NCBI RefSeq assembly: GCF_030523875.1
Contig: NZ_JAUNHR010000005.1
Span: 1-49,590, forward strand
Direction: 5' to 3'
DNA: 49,590 nucleotides
Origin: Micrococcus sp.
GTDB taxonomy: Bacteria > Actinomycetota > Actinomycetes > Actinomycetales > Micrococcaceae
Numbering within the stretch: the first letter of the stretch is position 1; each line of letters starts with the position of its first letter. Below, in pieces: positions 24,350 to 33,160 of this stretch. The notes under the pieces are model-generated. The model was not told where the DNA came from, made no database searches, and saw only the letters and a list, made by a program, of their open reading frames with translations. The translations under genes were made by a program, and so were the position numbers.

Positions 24350-25782
24350 GCCTCCTCGGCCCGGCGGGCGCGGCGCTCGGCGTAGGCGTCCTCGCCGGGG
24401 CCGTCCATCTCGTGGTTGCGCCGCACGGCGCGGATCGAGCCGGTGTACAGGGACGCGTTCCCGCCGGCCTGCGCCAGCGGCACGGACCCGGTGCTCGGCC
24501 GCGCGGGCCCCGCGGCGCCCTCCACCGTCGGCAGGGGGCGCGTGGCGGGGCCGGTCGACTCCCCCGCCGCGAGCCCGGGGACCGCGGACCCGGACGTGGC
24601 GGCGGCGGAAGCGTCGTCGTCGTGGGCGGCGTGCAGGGGCCGCTCCGCGAGGCGCTGGGTGTAGATGCCCTCGGGGTACTCGGCGCGCAGGAAGCCCACG
24701 AGGTCCTCGCGGACCAGGCAGCGCAGGTCCCACAGGTCGCCGGAGTTGCGGGCCGAGACCACGGCGCGGATGCGGACCATGCCGCCGACCGCGTCGATCA
24801 CCTGCATGGCGTTCTCCTGCCCGTCCCACAGCTCGGTGGACTCGAGCAGCTCGGTCAGGCGCGCCCGCAGCGCGTCCATGGGCACGCGCCAGTCCACGTC
24901 CATCTCCACGACGCCGGCCACCTGCGAGCCCACGCGGGTCCAGTTCTCGAAGGGCTCGGAGGTGAAGTGGGAGGACGGGTAGACCATCCGGCGCCCGTCC
25001 CACAGCTTGACCACCACGTTGGAGAGGGTGACCTCCTCCACCGTGCCGAACACGCCCTTCATGTCCACCACGTCTCCCACGCGCACCGAGTCCGTGAAGG
25101 CCAGCTGGAAGCCGGCGAACACGTTGGTCAGCGTGGACTGCACGGCCAGGCCGGCGATCACGGAGATCAGACCCGCGGAGGCCAGCAGGCCGGCGCCGAG
25201 CGAGCGCACCTCGGGGATGGCCAGCAGCACCGCGGCCAGGGCCACCACCACGATCACGGCGTTGAGGACCCGGCGGATCAGGATGGTCTGGGTGCGGATC
25301 TTGCGCTCGCGGCGGTCGTTGACGCCGGGGTGGCGGTACTTGGCCAGGACGGCGCCCTCCACCGCCCCCACGATCCGCCACGCGGCCCACGCCGCGGCGG
25401 CTGCCACTGCCACGAGCAGCACGAACGACGCCGGCCGGAACCACGTCTGCCCCTCCGCCATCACGGTGAGCGCCACGCGCGCCCCGAGCAGGCCCGTGAA
25501 CAGGGAGACCGGCAGGGTGAGCCGCGCGACCTGCGCCCGGAGGCCGTCCCGCCGGAAGAGGACCAGGCGGGCCAGCAGGAACACGCCGTAGGTGACCAGC
25601 CCGACCGTCAGGAACGCGCCGGCCACGGCGGCCACCGTGCCCCACTCGACGCCCAGCGCGGCCGCGGCGCGGGACGCGCCGTCGGCCACGTCCGACTCCA
25701 CCCCCTCGGGGACCACCCGCTCCGCGGCCAGGCGGACGGCGGACGCGAGGGGCGGGGCGGAGAGCACGGTCACGGCGGGCAT
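24316..25782 (-). CDS. Mechanosensitive ion channel, MscS family
   Basis: A 488-residue protein. Four or five N-terminal hydrophobic helices lead to the MscS pore helix and beta domain: [20 protein letters not shown], then [19 protein letters not shown] and [29 protein letters not shown]. The helix after the pore ([15 protein letters not shown]) is the most conserved part of the family. The C-terminal 110 residues are a low-complexity Ala/Gly/Ser/Pro tail ending in acidic and basic residues. Role: pressure release on osmotic downshift. The ATG at 25782 has CAGACT 6 nt upstream and no Shine-Dalgarno sequence. The stop lies inside the last codons of the universal stress protein gene on the other strand. 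Confidence 0.93.
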   Translation of the reverse strand: MPAVTVLSAPPLASAVRLAAERVVPEGVESDVADGASRAAAALGVEWGTVAAVAGAFLTVGLVTYGVFLLARLVLFRRDGLRAQVARLTLPVSLFTGLLGARVALTVMAEGQTWFRPASFVLLVAVAAAAAWAAWRIVGAVEGAVLAKYRHPGVNDRRERKIRTQTILIRRVLNAVIVVVALAAVLLAIPEVRSLGAGLLASAGLISVIAGLAVQSTLTNVFAGFQLAFTDSVRVGDVVDMKGVFGTVEEVTLSNVVVKLWDGRRMVYPSSHFTSEPFENWTRVGSQVAGVVEMDVDWRVPMDALRARLTELLESTELWDGQENAMQVIDAVGGMVRIRAVVSARNSGDLWDLRCLVREDLVGFLRAEYPEGIYTQRLAERPLHAAHDDDASAAATSGSAVPGLAAGESTGPATRPLPTVEGAAGPARPSTGSVPLAQAGGNASLYTGSIRAVRRNHEMDGPGEDAYAERRARRAEEAQTEEEPPSRG

Positions 25783-25893
25783 GACGACAGTCTGACACCC
25801 GCGCCCGGACGCCGTCCGGGACGGAGCACAATGGTCCCTGACCGCGCCGCCGCACCCCCGCCGGCGGCGCATCCCCGCGACGAAAGGGACCCC

Positions 25894-27213
25894 GTGCTCT
25901 CCGTGACCGACCTGCGCGAGCTGGACACCGCCACCGCCGACCTGTCCCGCGTGATCCCGCGCGCGGACGTGGACGTGGCCTCGGTGGTGCCGCGGGTCAC
26001 CCCGATCATCGAGCGGGTCCGCGACGGCGGCGAGCGGGCCCTCCTGGACCTCGCCGAGCAGTTCGACGGCGTCCGCCCGCCCGCGCTGCGCGTGCCCGCC
26101 GAGGCGCTCGCGGCGGCCCTCGAGGACCTCGACCCGACGGTCCGCGCCGCCCTCGAGGAGTCCATCGCCCGCGCCCGCAGGGTCCACGCGGCGCAGATCC
26201 CGGCCGGCTCCACGGTGGAGCTGGGCGAGGGCGCCGTCGTCGAGAACCGCTGGGTGCCCGTGGAGCGCGTGGGCCTGTACGTGCCCGGCGGCCGCGCCGT
26301 GTACCCCTCCTCCGTGGTGATGAACGTGGTGCCGGCCCAGGCGGCCGGCGTCGAGTCCCTCGTGGTGACGTCCCCGCCGCAGCGGGACCACGGCGGGCTG
26401 CCGCACCCCACCGTGCTCGCCGCGTGCGCGCTGCTGGGCGTGGACGAGGTCTACGCCGCCGGCGGCGCGCAGGCCGTGGCCATGCTGGCGCTCGGCGTCC
26501 GCCAGGACGACGGCGAGGGCTGGCTCTGCGCGCCCGTGCGGATGGTCACGGGGCCGGGCAACGTGTACGTCGCCGCGGCCAAGCGCGCCCTGCAGGGGGT
26601 GATCGGCGTGGACGCCGAGGCCGGACCCTCCGAGATCGCCGTGATCGCGGACGGCACCGCGCGCGCCGACTGGGTGGCCGCGGACCTGATCAGCCAGTCC
26701 GAGCACGACCCGCTCGCCGCGTCCGTGCTGATCACCGACTCCGAGGACCTGATCCGGGACGTGCTGGCCGCCGTCGAGGCCCAGGTGCCGGGGGCGTTCC
26801 ACGAGGACCAGATCCGGACGGCGCTGACCGGCGCCCAGTCCGGGGTGCTGCTCGTGCGGGACATGGAGCAGGCCCTCGAGGTCTCCGACCTCTACGCCAC
26901 CGAGCACCTGGAGATCCAGACGCGCGACCCGGACGCCCTGGCCGCGCGGGTGCGCAACGCCGGCGCCGTGTTCGTGGGCCCGTACTCCCCGGTGCCGCTG
27001 GGCGACTACTCCGCCGGCTCCAACCACGTGCTGCCCACCTCCGGCACCGCGCGGTTCTCCTCCGGCCTGAACACCGTGACGTTCCTGCGCTCCCAGCAGC
27101 TGATCCGCTACGGCGAGGCCGGGCTGAAGGAGCTCGCCGACGGCATCTCCGCCCTGGCCGAGGACGAGCGCCTCCCCGCCCACGGCGTGGCCGTCCGGGC
27201 CCGGTTCGCGTGA
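25894..27213 (+). CDS. hisD: Histidinol dehydrogenase
   Basis: A 439-residue enzyme of normal length for the family. Motifs are [55 protein letters not shown], the zinc/catalytic [20 protein letters not shown] and the C-terminal [16 protein letters not shown]. It catalyses the last two oxidation steps of histidine synthesis, L-histidinol to L-histidine, using zinc and NAD. The GTG at 25894 is chosen because GAAAGGGA lies just upstream and homology begins shortly after. No other his genes are in view; in many actinobacteria hisD starts the his operon, but here an S4-domain gene follows. Confidence 0.97.
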   Translation: MLSVTDLRELDTATADLSRVIPRADVDVASVVPRVTPIIERVRDGGERALLDLAEQFDGVRPPALRVPAEALAAALEDLDPTVRAALEESIARARRVHAAQIPAGSTVELGEGAVVENRWVPVERVGLYVPGGRAVYPSSVVMNVVPAQAAGVESLVVTSPPQRDHGGLPHPTVLAACALLGVDEVYAAGGAQAVAMLALGVRQDDGEGWLCAPVRMVTGPGNVYVAAAKRALQGVIGVDAEAGPSEIAVIADGTARADWVAADLISQSEHDPLAASVLITDSEDLIRDVLAAVEAQVPGAFHEDQIRTALTGAQSGVLLVRDMEQALEVSDLYATEHLEIQTRDPDALAARVRNAGAVFVGPYSPVPLGDYSAGSNHVLPTSGTARFSSGLNTVTFLRSQQLIRYGEAGLKELADGISALAEDERLPAHGVAVRARFA

Positions 27214-27223
27214 GGGGCCGGGC

Positions 27224-27601
27224 ATGAGCGCCGTCCGGCTGGACGCGTGGCTGTGGGCCGTGCGCATGTACAAGACCCGCTCGGCGGCCACCGCGGCCGT
27301 GCGCGGCGGGCACGTGCGCGTCAACGACGAGCCCGTGAAGGCCGCCCACACGCTGGCGGTCGGGGACCGGGTCCGGCTGCGCAAGGACCAGCGCGAGCGG
27401 ATCCTCGAGGTCACCGGGCTGATCTCCAAGCGCGTCGGGGCGCCCGTGGCCGTGAAGAACTACATCGACCACTCCCCCGCGCCCATCCCGCGCGAGCTGC
27501 TGGCCGTGCCCGTCCGCGAGCGCGGCGCCGGCCGGCCCACCAAGCGGGACCGCCGGCAGCTGGACGCGCTGCGCGGGCGGGACGGGGCCGGGCGGGGCTG
27601 A
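27224..27601 (+). CDS. S4-domain RNA-binding protein (Hsp15/HslR-like)
   Basis: A 125-residue basic protein. The S4 RNA-binding domain fills the first 60 residues (RLDAWLWAVRMYKTRSAAT, RGGHVRVNDEPVKAAHTLAVGD). The basic C-terminus (RPTKRDRRQLDALRGR) fits heat-shock protein 15 relatives, which bind stalled 50S subunits carrying nascent chains. It starts 10 nt after hisD and is probably co-transcribed with it. Confidence 0.92.
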   Translation: MSAVRLDAWLWAVRMYKTRSAATAAVRGGHVRVNDEPVKAAHTLAVGDRVRLRKDQRERILEVTGLISKRVGAPVAVKNYIDHSPAPIPRELLAVPVRERGAGRPTKRDRRQLDALRGRDGAGRG

Positions 27602-27629
27602 CCCGCCCCCGTTCCCCGTCCGGATCTCC

Positions 27630-27682
27630 GACGTCCTGGCACTCCTCCGACGCAGACCGCGCAGGAGATGTCGCAGGACGTC
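27630..27682. terminator. Inverted repeat between converging S4-protein and lipoprotein genes
   Basis: GACGTCCTG (27630-27638) pairs perfectly with CAGGACGTC (27674-27682), and inner CTCCT/AGGAG segments extend the structure. It lies 28 nt after the S4-protein stop and about 58 nt beyond the stop of the opposing lipoprotein gene, so it could serve both. Confidence 0.5.
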
Positions 27683-27739
27683 GCAAAGCCGGGCGGCGCG
27701 GGGACGAGGCCTCGGGGCGGAGGTCCTCCAGTCCTGCGC

Positions 27740-28393
27740 TCAGCCCTGCCCGTCCTCCTGGACCTCGCCCACGACGAAGCGGAAGGGGCCGTCGCCGTCG
27801 GCCCGGACCAGGAACGTGACGTCCCGCTGCTCGGGGACGGGAGGGAGGGTCGCGATCCAGCCGCAGTCCTCGGACCAGACCCCGCGATCGACCGCTCCGC
27901 CGGTGCCCAGGGACAGCGAGGAGCCGCCCGCCACCCCGTCGTCGCAGATCAGCACCACACGGTGCCGGGTGCCCTGGGGGACGTCCGCCAGCGTCAGGCG
28001 CAGCTCCTTCTCCGCGACGCGCTCCTCGATCCGGGTGACGCCCTCGAGGTCCCGGTACTCCGGGTGGTCGGCGGCCCACTCCTGGAGCGTGGTGCCGTCC
28101 TCCTGGAACAGGGAGGCCGGGAAGGCGGCGGGTGCCGGCTCCTCCAGCGTCAGGTCCGAGGCCTCCCCCACCGTGGGCGTCGCGGAGCCGACCTCCTGCC
28201 CGGCGGACGACGACGGGGCCGGCGTCGACGCCGAGGTGACAGCGGGCGACGACGCCGCGGCCGACGGCGTCGTCTCCGCCGGGGCTGAGTCGGCGCCGGC
28301 GGAGCACGCCGTGAGCGCCAGCCCGGCGAGGGCCAGGCCGGCGGCGATCACGCCGCGGGCCGGGTGGGGACGGGTGATCTGGACGGTCCGCAT
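27740..28393 (-). CDS. Lipoprotein of unknown function
   Basis: A 217-residue predicted lipoprotein with lipobox LTAC (Cys30) after ARGVIAAGLALAGLA. A 45-residue Ser/Thr/Ala/Pro linker follows, then a roughly 140-residue extracytoplasmic domain with two cysteines (LICDDG, SEDCGW) that may form a disulfide. I do not recognise the family. The ATG at 28393 has GAGGGGG upstream; three codons of a longer frame are unsupported. It is divergent from the riboswitch-controlled flavin reductase. Confidence 0.8.
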   Translation of the reverse strand: MRTVQITRPHPARGVIAAGLALAGLALTACSAGADSAPAETTPSAAASSPAVTSASTPAPSSSAGQEVGSATPTVGEASDLTLEEPAPAAFPASLFQEDGTTLQEWAADHPEYRDLEGVTRIEERVAEKELRLTLADVPQGTRHRVVLICDDGVAGGSSLSLGTGGAVDRGVWSEDCGWIATLPPVPEQRDVTFLVRADGDGPFRFVVGEVQEDGQG

Positions 28394-28572
28394 GGGAGCC
28401 CCCTCATCCTCCGCGGGCACGGGCCCGCGATCCTGCTGGTGGGGCCGCCGTCGGCGGTCTCGACCCGCCCCCCATGATCGAGTGGATCGAGCATGCGCCT
28501 GACAACCTCATGTGTCAACGATCACATCCGGCGGGCCCGTGACGCCCCGCGTCGTCCGCATCCAGGACGACT

Positions 28573-28602
28573 TTGACCGCCCTGCGGGCCGCTCCGTAGG
28601 CT
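28573..28602 (+). promoter_or_regulatory. Sigma-70-type promoter of the riboswitch/flavin reductase unit
   Basis: -35 TTGACC (28573-28578), 18-nt spacer and -10 TAGGCT (28597-28602). The expected start is near 28609, at the 5' edge of the predicted SAM riboswitch. This is the best-matching two-box promoter in the window. Confidence 0.7.
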
Positions 28603-28612
28603 GGCCCGAAGA

Positions 28613-28735
28613 ATCACGAGCTCCCGTCATTCACGGCCCTGGCCGGCGGGACGGCAACCCTCTCACGCAGTAGTGGGGTGCTCCAGGTGAGGATTCGGCC
28701 CCCGGGGACCCCCGGCGGGCAAGTACCGCGTCTCC
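28613..28735 (+). ncRNA. SAM-IV (or SAM-I/IV variant) riboswitch
   Basis: The leader has the S-adenosylmethionine riboswitch core: CACGAGCTCCCGTCA, then a GC hairpin (GGCCCTGGCC), the signature GACGGCAACCCTC (about 28650-28662), then GTGGGGTGCTCCAGGTGA (about 28673-28690) and a GC-rich 3' stem. The GGCAACC...GUGGGGUGC(U/C)CC...GGUGA order is the actinobacterial SAM-IV family layout. The promoter lies just upstream and the flavin reductase about 75-110 nt downstream. The exact 3' boundary and subclass need a covariance-model search. Confidence 0.75.
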
Positions 28736-28810
28736 GCGGGTCCCGGTCGGGGTCCGTGAGGAACACCGCGCACCGCGGAGCCGCGTCAGTCATCGGAAGA
28801 GGACTCACGC

Positions 28811-29338
28811 ATGACCGCCACGCTCACCCGCCTCCCCGGCTCCCTCTGGACTACCGACGTCTCCAAGGACTCCCTGCGCCACGGCCTGTCCGCGTTCCCC
28901 ACGGGCGTGGTCGCCGTGACCGGCCACGTGGACGACCGCGACGAGGTCATGGTGTCCTCCTCCTTCGGCGTCGGGATCTCCTGGGAGCCCGCCCTGGTCT
29001 CCTTCTCCGCGCAGAACTCCTCCCGCACGTGGCCGCGGCTGCGGCAGGCGGAGACGATCGGCATCTCCCTGCTGGCCGAGGACCAGACCCACCTGTGCCG
29101 GCAGCTCGCCTCGCGCGACGGGGACCGGTTCGCCGGCGTGGAGGTCCACCGCTCCCCGCTGGGCGCCCCCCTGCTGGACGGCTCAAGCCTGTGGCTGGAG
29201 ACCCGGATCCACGCGGAGGTGCCCGCGGGGGACCACACCGTGGTCCTGCTCGAGGTCACCGGGTTCGCGGACCACACCGACGACGTCCCCCCGGCCACGC
29301 TCCACCGGAACCTCTTCCACGGCCTACGCGGCCTCTGA
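28811..29338 (+). CDS. Flavin reductase (FMN-binding split-barrel family)
   Basis: A 175-residue protein. Motifs are LRHGLSAFPTGVVAVTG at the start, then VSSSFGVGISWEPALVSFSA (FMN binding), TIGISLLAEDQ, and the later VVLLEVTGF. Role: NAD(P)H-dependent reduction of FMN/FAD for a partner monooxygenase. The SAM riboswitch upstream ties it to sulfur/methionine control, so the partner may be a sulfonate or sulfur-compound monooxygenase, but none lies next to it in this window. The ATG at 28811 follows GAAGAGGA at about 8 nt. Confidence 0.93.
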   Translation: MTATLTRLPGSLWTTDVSKDSLRHGLSAFPTGVVAVTGHVDDRDEVMVSSSFGVGISWEPALVSFSAQNSSRTWPRLRQAETIGISLLAEDQTHLCRQLASRDGDRFAGVEVHRSPLGAPLLDGSSLWLETRIHAEVPAGDHTVVLLEVTGFADHTDDVPPATLHRNLFHGLRGL

Positions 29339-29510
29339 GCGCACCGCCGCCACGGTTCCGCCGCCCACTCCGGACGTGAACAGCGGATGAACTCCCACCC
29401 GATGGTCGTCGTCCTCCCCAGACTGTGACATGATGGAGCCTGAAGTTGATCTAGCTGTACATCGCACTTCCGTGCTTGTCAGGTCCGGTTCCCGGTCCCG
29501 ATGGGTGTGG

Positions 29511-29535
29511 GGCAAGCGGTTCAGTCTTGCCGCTT
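29511..29535 (+). other. Mutually exclusive hairpins in the cold-shock gene leader
   Basis: Within 265 nt of gene-free sequence upstream of the cold-shock gene, GGCAAG (29511-29516) can pair with CTTGCC (29526-29531). Overlapping AAGCGG (29514-29519) can pair with CCGCTT (29530-29535). The two stems share bases and cannot form together. The rest of the spacer (29339-29603) contains no gene I can support. Confidence 0.35.
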
Positions 29536-29603
29536 CACCCGCTGGCCCACCGTCAGCGGCCCCCACCGTCCTCGTCACGAGGGCACATCGAAAGGACACC
29601 ATC

Positions 29604-29807
29604 ATGGCTGTCGGTACCGTCAAGTGGTTCAACGCTGAGAAGGGCTTCGGCTTCATCGCCCCGGAGGACGGCTCCGCTGACGTCTTCGTGCACTTCTCCG
29701 CCATCCAGGGCTCGGGCTTCAAGGAGCTCCAGGAGAACGACCGCGTCGAGTTCGAGACCCAGCAGGGCCCCAAGGGCCTGCAGGCCGCGGACGTCACCAA
29801 GATCTGA
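29604..29807 (+). CDS. Cold-shock protein, CspA family
   Basis: A 67-residue single cold-shock domain protein. It starts [18 protein letters not shown], containing RNP1 (KGFGFI), followed by RNP2 (VFVHF). Length is standard. The ATG at 29604 is preceded by AAAGGAC; a longer frame reaching 29430 is leader sequence. A strong terminator follows 42 nt after the stop. Role: RNA chaperone. Confidence 0.96.
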   Translation: MAVGTVKWFNAEKGFGFIAPEDGSADVFVHFSAIQGSGFKELQENDRVEFETQQGPKGLQAADVTKI

Positions 29808-29849
29808 TCAGCTTCCCCTGATCTTCTCGGGGCACTCCCCCGGATCCCC

Positions 29850-29888
29850 GACGGCCCCCGTCGCTCCCCTCGGAGCACGGGGGCCGTC
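29850..29888. terminator. Bidirectional terminator between csp and the MFS gene
   Basis: GACGGCCCCCGT (29850-29861) pairs perfectly with ACGGGGGCCGTC (29877-29888), with an inner GCTC/GAGC extension. It lies between converging genes and can stop transcription from both. Confidence 0.8.
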
Positions 29889-29934
29889 GTCGTCCCCGGA
29901 CACGTCCGGGGCGTGGTCCGCCGTGCGGCGCGTC

Positions 29935-31191
29935 TCAGGGACGACGCCGGCCCCGCGCCACGCGCTCGACGCCCGAGAGGGCCAGCACCGCGCACGCGCA
30001 CCACACCGCGGCTCCCGGACCGAGCGGGGCGGCGAGCAGCCCCGCGCCGGCCGGCAGCAGCACCTGGCCCAGCCGGTTGCCCATGAGGCGCACGGCCAGG
30101 GCGGTGGAGCGCCAGGACCGGGGCACGGCCTCGCTGATCAGGGACATGGTCAGCGGCTGGCCCAGGCCGAGCGTCAGCCCACCGAGCACCATGGCGGCCG
30201 CCGCCAGGGGCAGCAGGCCGGGGCGGGCCATGGCAGAGGGCACCACGGCGATCGCGGCCGCGGACACCAGGAGCGCCACCTGCAGCAGCAGCTCGCGGCT
30301 GAACCGCCGCCGCACCCACGGCAGCAGCACGCGGGACACCAGCGACCCGGCCCCGCGCAGCGCGAGCAGGGCGCCCACCCATCCGGCGCCCACACCGTGC
30401 CGCTCCCCCACGAGCGGCAGGAACGCGGTGAGGATGTCCAGCACGGCGAGCAGGGCCAGGGAGGCGCCCATCGCCGAGCCCACCCCCGGGCGGGCCAGGA
30501 TCGCCCCCGCCCGCGGCGTGCCGGCGTCGGCGGCAGCCGACGCGGGGGCCTCCGTCCCACCCCGCGCACCGGGCACCTCCGGGTGACGACGCCGGGCCTC
30601 GGGGGTGAGCAGGACGGGCAGGACGCCGGCTGCGGCGATGCCCGCGGACCACCACAGGGCGGCGGCCGTGGCCCCCGCCGAGGCGCCCCCGCCGCCAGCC
30701 ACGAGCCAGCCGCCCAGCAGCGGGCCGAGCATCTGGCCCACCGAGTAGGCGGCCGTGAACCAGCCGAACCCCGCGTCCAGGCGGGCGGAGGCGGCACGGC
30801 GGGCGATCGCGGCCTGCCCCGCGATGGTGAACGCCAGATGCCCCATGCCCAGCACCGCCGAGGCCGCCACCACGCCCGTCACGTCCCGGGCCAGGGCCAG
30901 CCCGGCCCCGCCGGCGGCCATCACGAGCGCCCCGGTGACCACCACCGGCACCGCCGAGGGGGCCCGGTCCGTCACCCGCCCCAGCCACAGGGCGCCCAGC
31001 AGCGGCAGGAGGGCGTAGGCCGCGGTGGCCAGGCCCACGGCCACGTCCGAGGCCCCGAGGGCCAGCAGGTGGTAGCTGGTGACGGGCCGGGCGAGGTTGA
31101 GCGCGGTCTGGGTGAGCACGGCGCCGGCCACCAGGGCCCACAGCCACGCCAGGCGCCGCGGGTCCGCGGCAGGTGCGGCGCCGCCGCTCAC
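29935..31191 (-). CDS. MFS transporter (drug-efflux type)
   Basis: A 418-residue protein with 12 hydrophobic segments. The loop 2-3 region reads LWLGRVTDRAPSA, a variant of the MFS motif A (GxLaDrxGrk). Repeated GLALARDVTGVVAASAVLGMGHLAF and GGLTLGLGQPLTMSLI segments fit multidrug/efflux MFS members. The start is GTG at 31191 in a 4-nt overlap with the stop of the second MFS gene, so the two are coupled. Substrate is not readable. Confidence 0.9.
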   Translation of the reverse strand: MSGGAAPAADPRRLAWLWALVAGAVLTQTALNLARPVTSYHLLALGASDVAVGLATAAYALLPLLGALWLGRVTDRAPSAVPVVVTGALVMAAGGAGLALARDVTGVVAASAVLGMGHLAFTIAGQAAIARRAASARLDAGFGWFTAAYSVGQMLGPLLGGWLVAGGGGASAGATAAALWWSAGIAAAGVLPVLLTPEARRRHPEVPGARGGTEAPASAAADAGTPRAGAILARPGVGSAMGASLALLAVLDILTAFLPLVGERHGVGAGWVGALLALRGAGSLVSRVLLPWVRRRFSRELLLQVALLVSAAAIAVVPSAMARPGLLPLAAAAMVLGGLTLGLGQPLTMSLISEAVPRSWRSTALAVRLMGNRLGQVLLPAGAGLLAAPLGPGAAVWCACAVLALSGVERVARGRRRP

Positions 31192-32435
31192 GCCGTGCTT
31201 CCCGCCGCGGCGCGGTCGGTGTGGCGCCGCAGCAGGAGCACCGCCACGAGCGCGAGCGCGTACCCCGCGCCGACCGCCGCGAAGCCGAGCCGGAAGTCGC
31301 CGGTGAGGTCCCGCAGCAGGCCCATCACCAGCGGCCCGCACGCGAAGCCGGCGTACATGCCCATGGCGTTCACGCCGGTGGCCCGGCCGAGGTGCTCGGC
31401 GGGGACCACGTCCAGCAGGCCGGCGTTGGTGACCACGTTGGCCCCCAGGACGGTCAGGCCGTGCACCGCGGCGCCCGCCCACAGCAGGGCCGGTGCGTGG
31501 GCGAGGTCCGCGGCCAGGAACACCCCGACGCCGGCCATCGAGCCCAGGGCGATCCCCGCCAGCAGGGTGGTGGGCCGGTGGCCGGCGCTCATCCGCCGGC
31601 CCCACCAGATCCGGGAGGCCACGCCGATCACCCCCGAGGCCGCGGCGGCCGCGCCGCCCACCACGAGGGACAAGCCGAGGGACTCCACCGCGAACAGCGG
31701 CAGGTACGCGTTGGTGGCCTGCATGCCCAGCCCGGTGAGGAAGGCGATCGCCGCGAAGAACCAGACCGTGGCCGGCAGCGGAACCCGACCCGCCCGCGCG
31801 TCGGCTGCGGTCGCGGCCCCGGACGAGGCCGGCAGCGGGGGCACCGCGGCCACCGCCACCGCCCACAGCACCGCGGCGAGGCCGGCGGCCGCGAGGGCGG
31901 CCCCGGTCCAGCCCAGGACGAGCGCCGCCGTCGGGAAGAAGAGCCCCGCCACCAGCTGGGAGACCTGCACGCCGGACTGCTTCACGCCGATCCACCCGAT
32001 GCGCCTCTCCGCCGGGACCACCGAGCGGATGACCCGGTTGGTGGTGGGGTTGGAGATCGCCTGGGTGACGCCCGCGACGGCGGCCGCCGCGTAGAGGGCC
32101 CCCAGCGTGGTCGCGAAGGCGCCCACGGTCAGGGCGAGGACCGAGCCGCCGAAGATGATGCTCATCTGCGTCCGGGAGGACAGGCGGTCCGCCGCCCGGC
32201 CCAAGGCCACGGACGTCACCGCGGCCGAGGCGAACACCACGGTGAGCACGGTGCCCAGCCGGCCCGAGCTCACCCCGAGACGCTCGATCACCACGGTGGA
32301 GGAGGCCGAGACGCCGTAGTTGAACAGGGCGCCCACGCCCATGGCGGCCAGCAGCACCAGCAGCAGGCCGGTGCCCGGCGCACGCTGCTCCCCCGCCGGA
32401 GCGGGCCGGGCGGAGGAGGGGTCGGAGGGCGTCAC
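31188..32435 (-). CDS. MFS transporter
   Basis: A 415-residue 12-helix transporter. Motif A appears as LGRAADRLSSRTQM, with a second related loop RIWWGRRMSAGHRPTT halfway. The start GTG at 32435 has no Shine-Dalgarno sequence but lies 7 nt after TACCCT, giving a leaderless layout. It overlaps the next MFS gene by 4 nt. Two adjacent, coupled but different MFS genes may form a pair or may move different substrates; no substrate can be assigned. Confidence 0.9.
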   Translation of the reverse strand: MTPSDPSSARPAPAGEQRAPGTGLLLVLLAAMGVGALFNYGVSASSTVVIERLGVSSGRLGTVLTVVFASAAVTSVALGRAADRLSSRTQMSIIFGGSVLALTVGAFATTLGALYAAAAVAGVTQAISNPTTNRVIRSVVPAERRIGWIGVKQSGVQVSQLVAGLFFPTAALVLGWTGAALAAAGLAAVLWAVAVAAVPPLPASSGAATAADARAGRVPLPATVWFFAAIAFLTGLGMQATNAYLPLFAVESLGLSLVVGGAAAAASGVIGVASRIWWGRRMSAGHRPTTLLAGIALGSMAGVGVFLAADLAHAPALLWAGAAVHGLTVLGANVVTNAGLLDVVPAEHLGRATGVNAMGMYAGFACGPLVMGLLRDLTGDFRLGFAAVGAGYALALVAVLLLRRHTDRAAAGSTA

Positions 32436-32442
32436 GGGGACC

Positions 32443-32448
32443 AGGGTA
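32443..32448 (-). promoter_or_regulatory. -10 element TACCCT for leaderless MFS transcript
   Basis: TACCCT on the - strand is followed by exactly 7 nt and the GTG start at 32435. It lies in the 32-nt gap after the thioesterase gene. Confidence 0.55.
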
Positions 32449-32467
32449 GACCGCCGCCCCGCCGCGC

Positions 32468-33046
32468 TCAGGCGTGTGCGGCGTCCTGCTCCCACACGTG
32501 CGGCATGGGCGTGCGGGCGGAGGGCAGGGCGATGCGACCTCGCCACTCGTGCAGCCACTCGGGCAGGACGGGCTCGGCGGCGAGGTCGTGGCCGAGCTCG
32601 GCCAGGAGGGCGCGCAGGTCGTCGTTGGGGACGGGCGTGCCGTCGCGCCCGCGCAGCCGGCCGCAGACGATCGCGCGGACGGCCACGTCGCCGTCCACCA
32701 CGGCGCGGTGCTCGATCCACATGGCCCGCTCGTCCAGGCCGAGGATCCGGGTCTCCACGGAGAACGCGGTCCCGAGGGTCACGGAGCGGCGGAACGCGAT
32801 CTGCTCCGCCTGCACCACGGGCAGCCAGCCCCGCTGCCGGCAGGCCTTCCACAGGCCGGTGCGGACCATGAGGTCGAAGCGCCCGAGGTCGAACAGGCCG
32901 AAGTACTGGCCGTTGTTGATGTGCCCGGCGAAGTCCACGTCCGTGGGCAGGGCGCGCAGGGGCAGCGAGGCGGGGTCCCAGACTCCCAGACGGGGCCGGC
33001 GTCGGGCGCGGGAGAGGACCAGGGCGGTGCGGGGCAGGAGGTGCAT
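32468..33046 (-). CDS. Acyl-CoA thioesterase, hotdog fold (4HBT-like)
   Basis: A 192-residue protein. The hotdog active-site helix region is LPTDVDFAGHINNGQYFGLF, with Asp-Phe...His-x-Asn-Asn typical of 4HBT_2/YbgC-like thioesterases. FRRSVTLGTAFSVETRILG continues the fold. Role: hydrolysis of acyl-CoA thioesters; natural chain length unknown. The ATG at 33046 follows CAGGGT by 6 nt, hinting at another leaderless start. It is divergent from the agmatine-deiminase-like gene. Confidence 0.88.
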   Translation of the reverse strand: MHLLPRTALVLSRARRRPRLGVWDPASLPLRALPTDVDFAGHINNGQYFGLFDLGRFDLMVRTGLWKACRQRGWLPVVQAEQIAFRRSVTLGTAFSVETRILGLDERAMWIEHRAVVDGDVAVRAIVCGRLRGRDGTPVPNDDLRALLAELGHDLAAEPVLPEWLHEWRGRIALPSARTPMPHVWEQDAAHA

Positions 33047-33160
33047 GGGCCCACCCTGCCATGCCCGGCGCGCCGTAGAGTGGAGTGCCCGCGCGGTGCG
33101 CCCCGATCCGTCCCCGCCGCGGCGCCGCCCCGCCAGCCCCACCGACAGGACCACCCCGCC

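Noticed and set aside
29430..29603. N-terminal extension of the cold-shock protein
   Set aside because: The cold-shock family starts at MAVGTVKWF, and AAAGGAC precedes that ATG; the extension is leader sequence.
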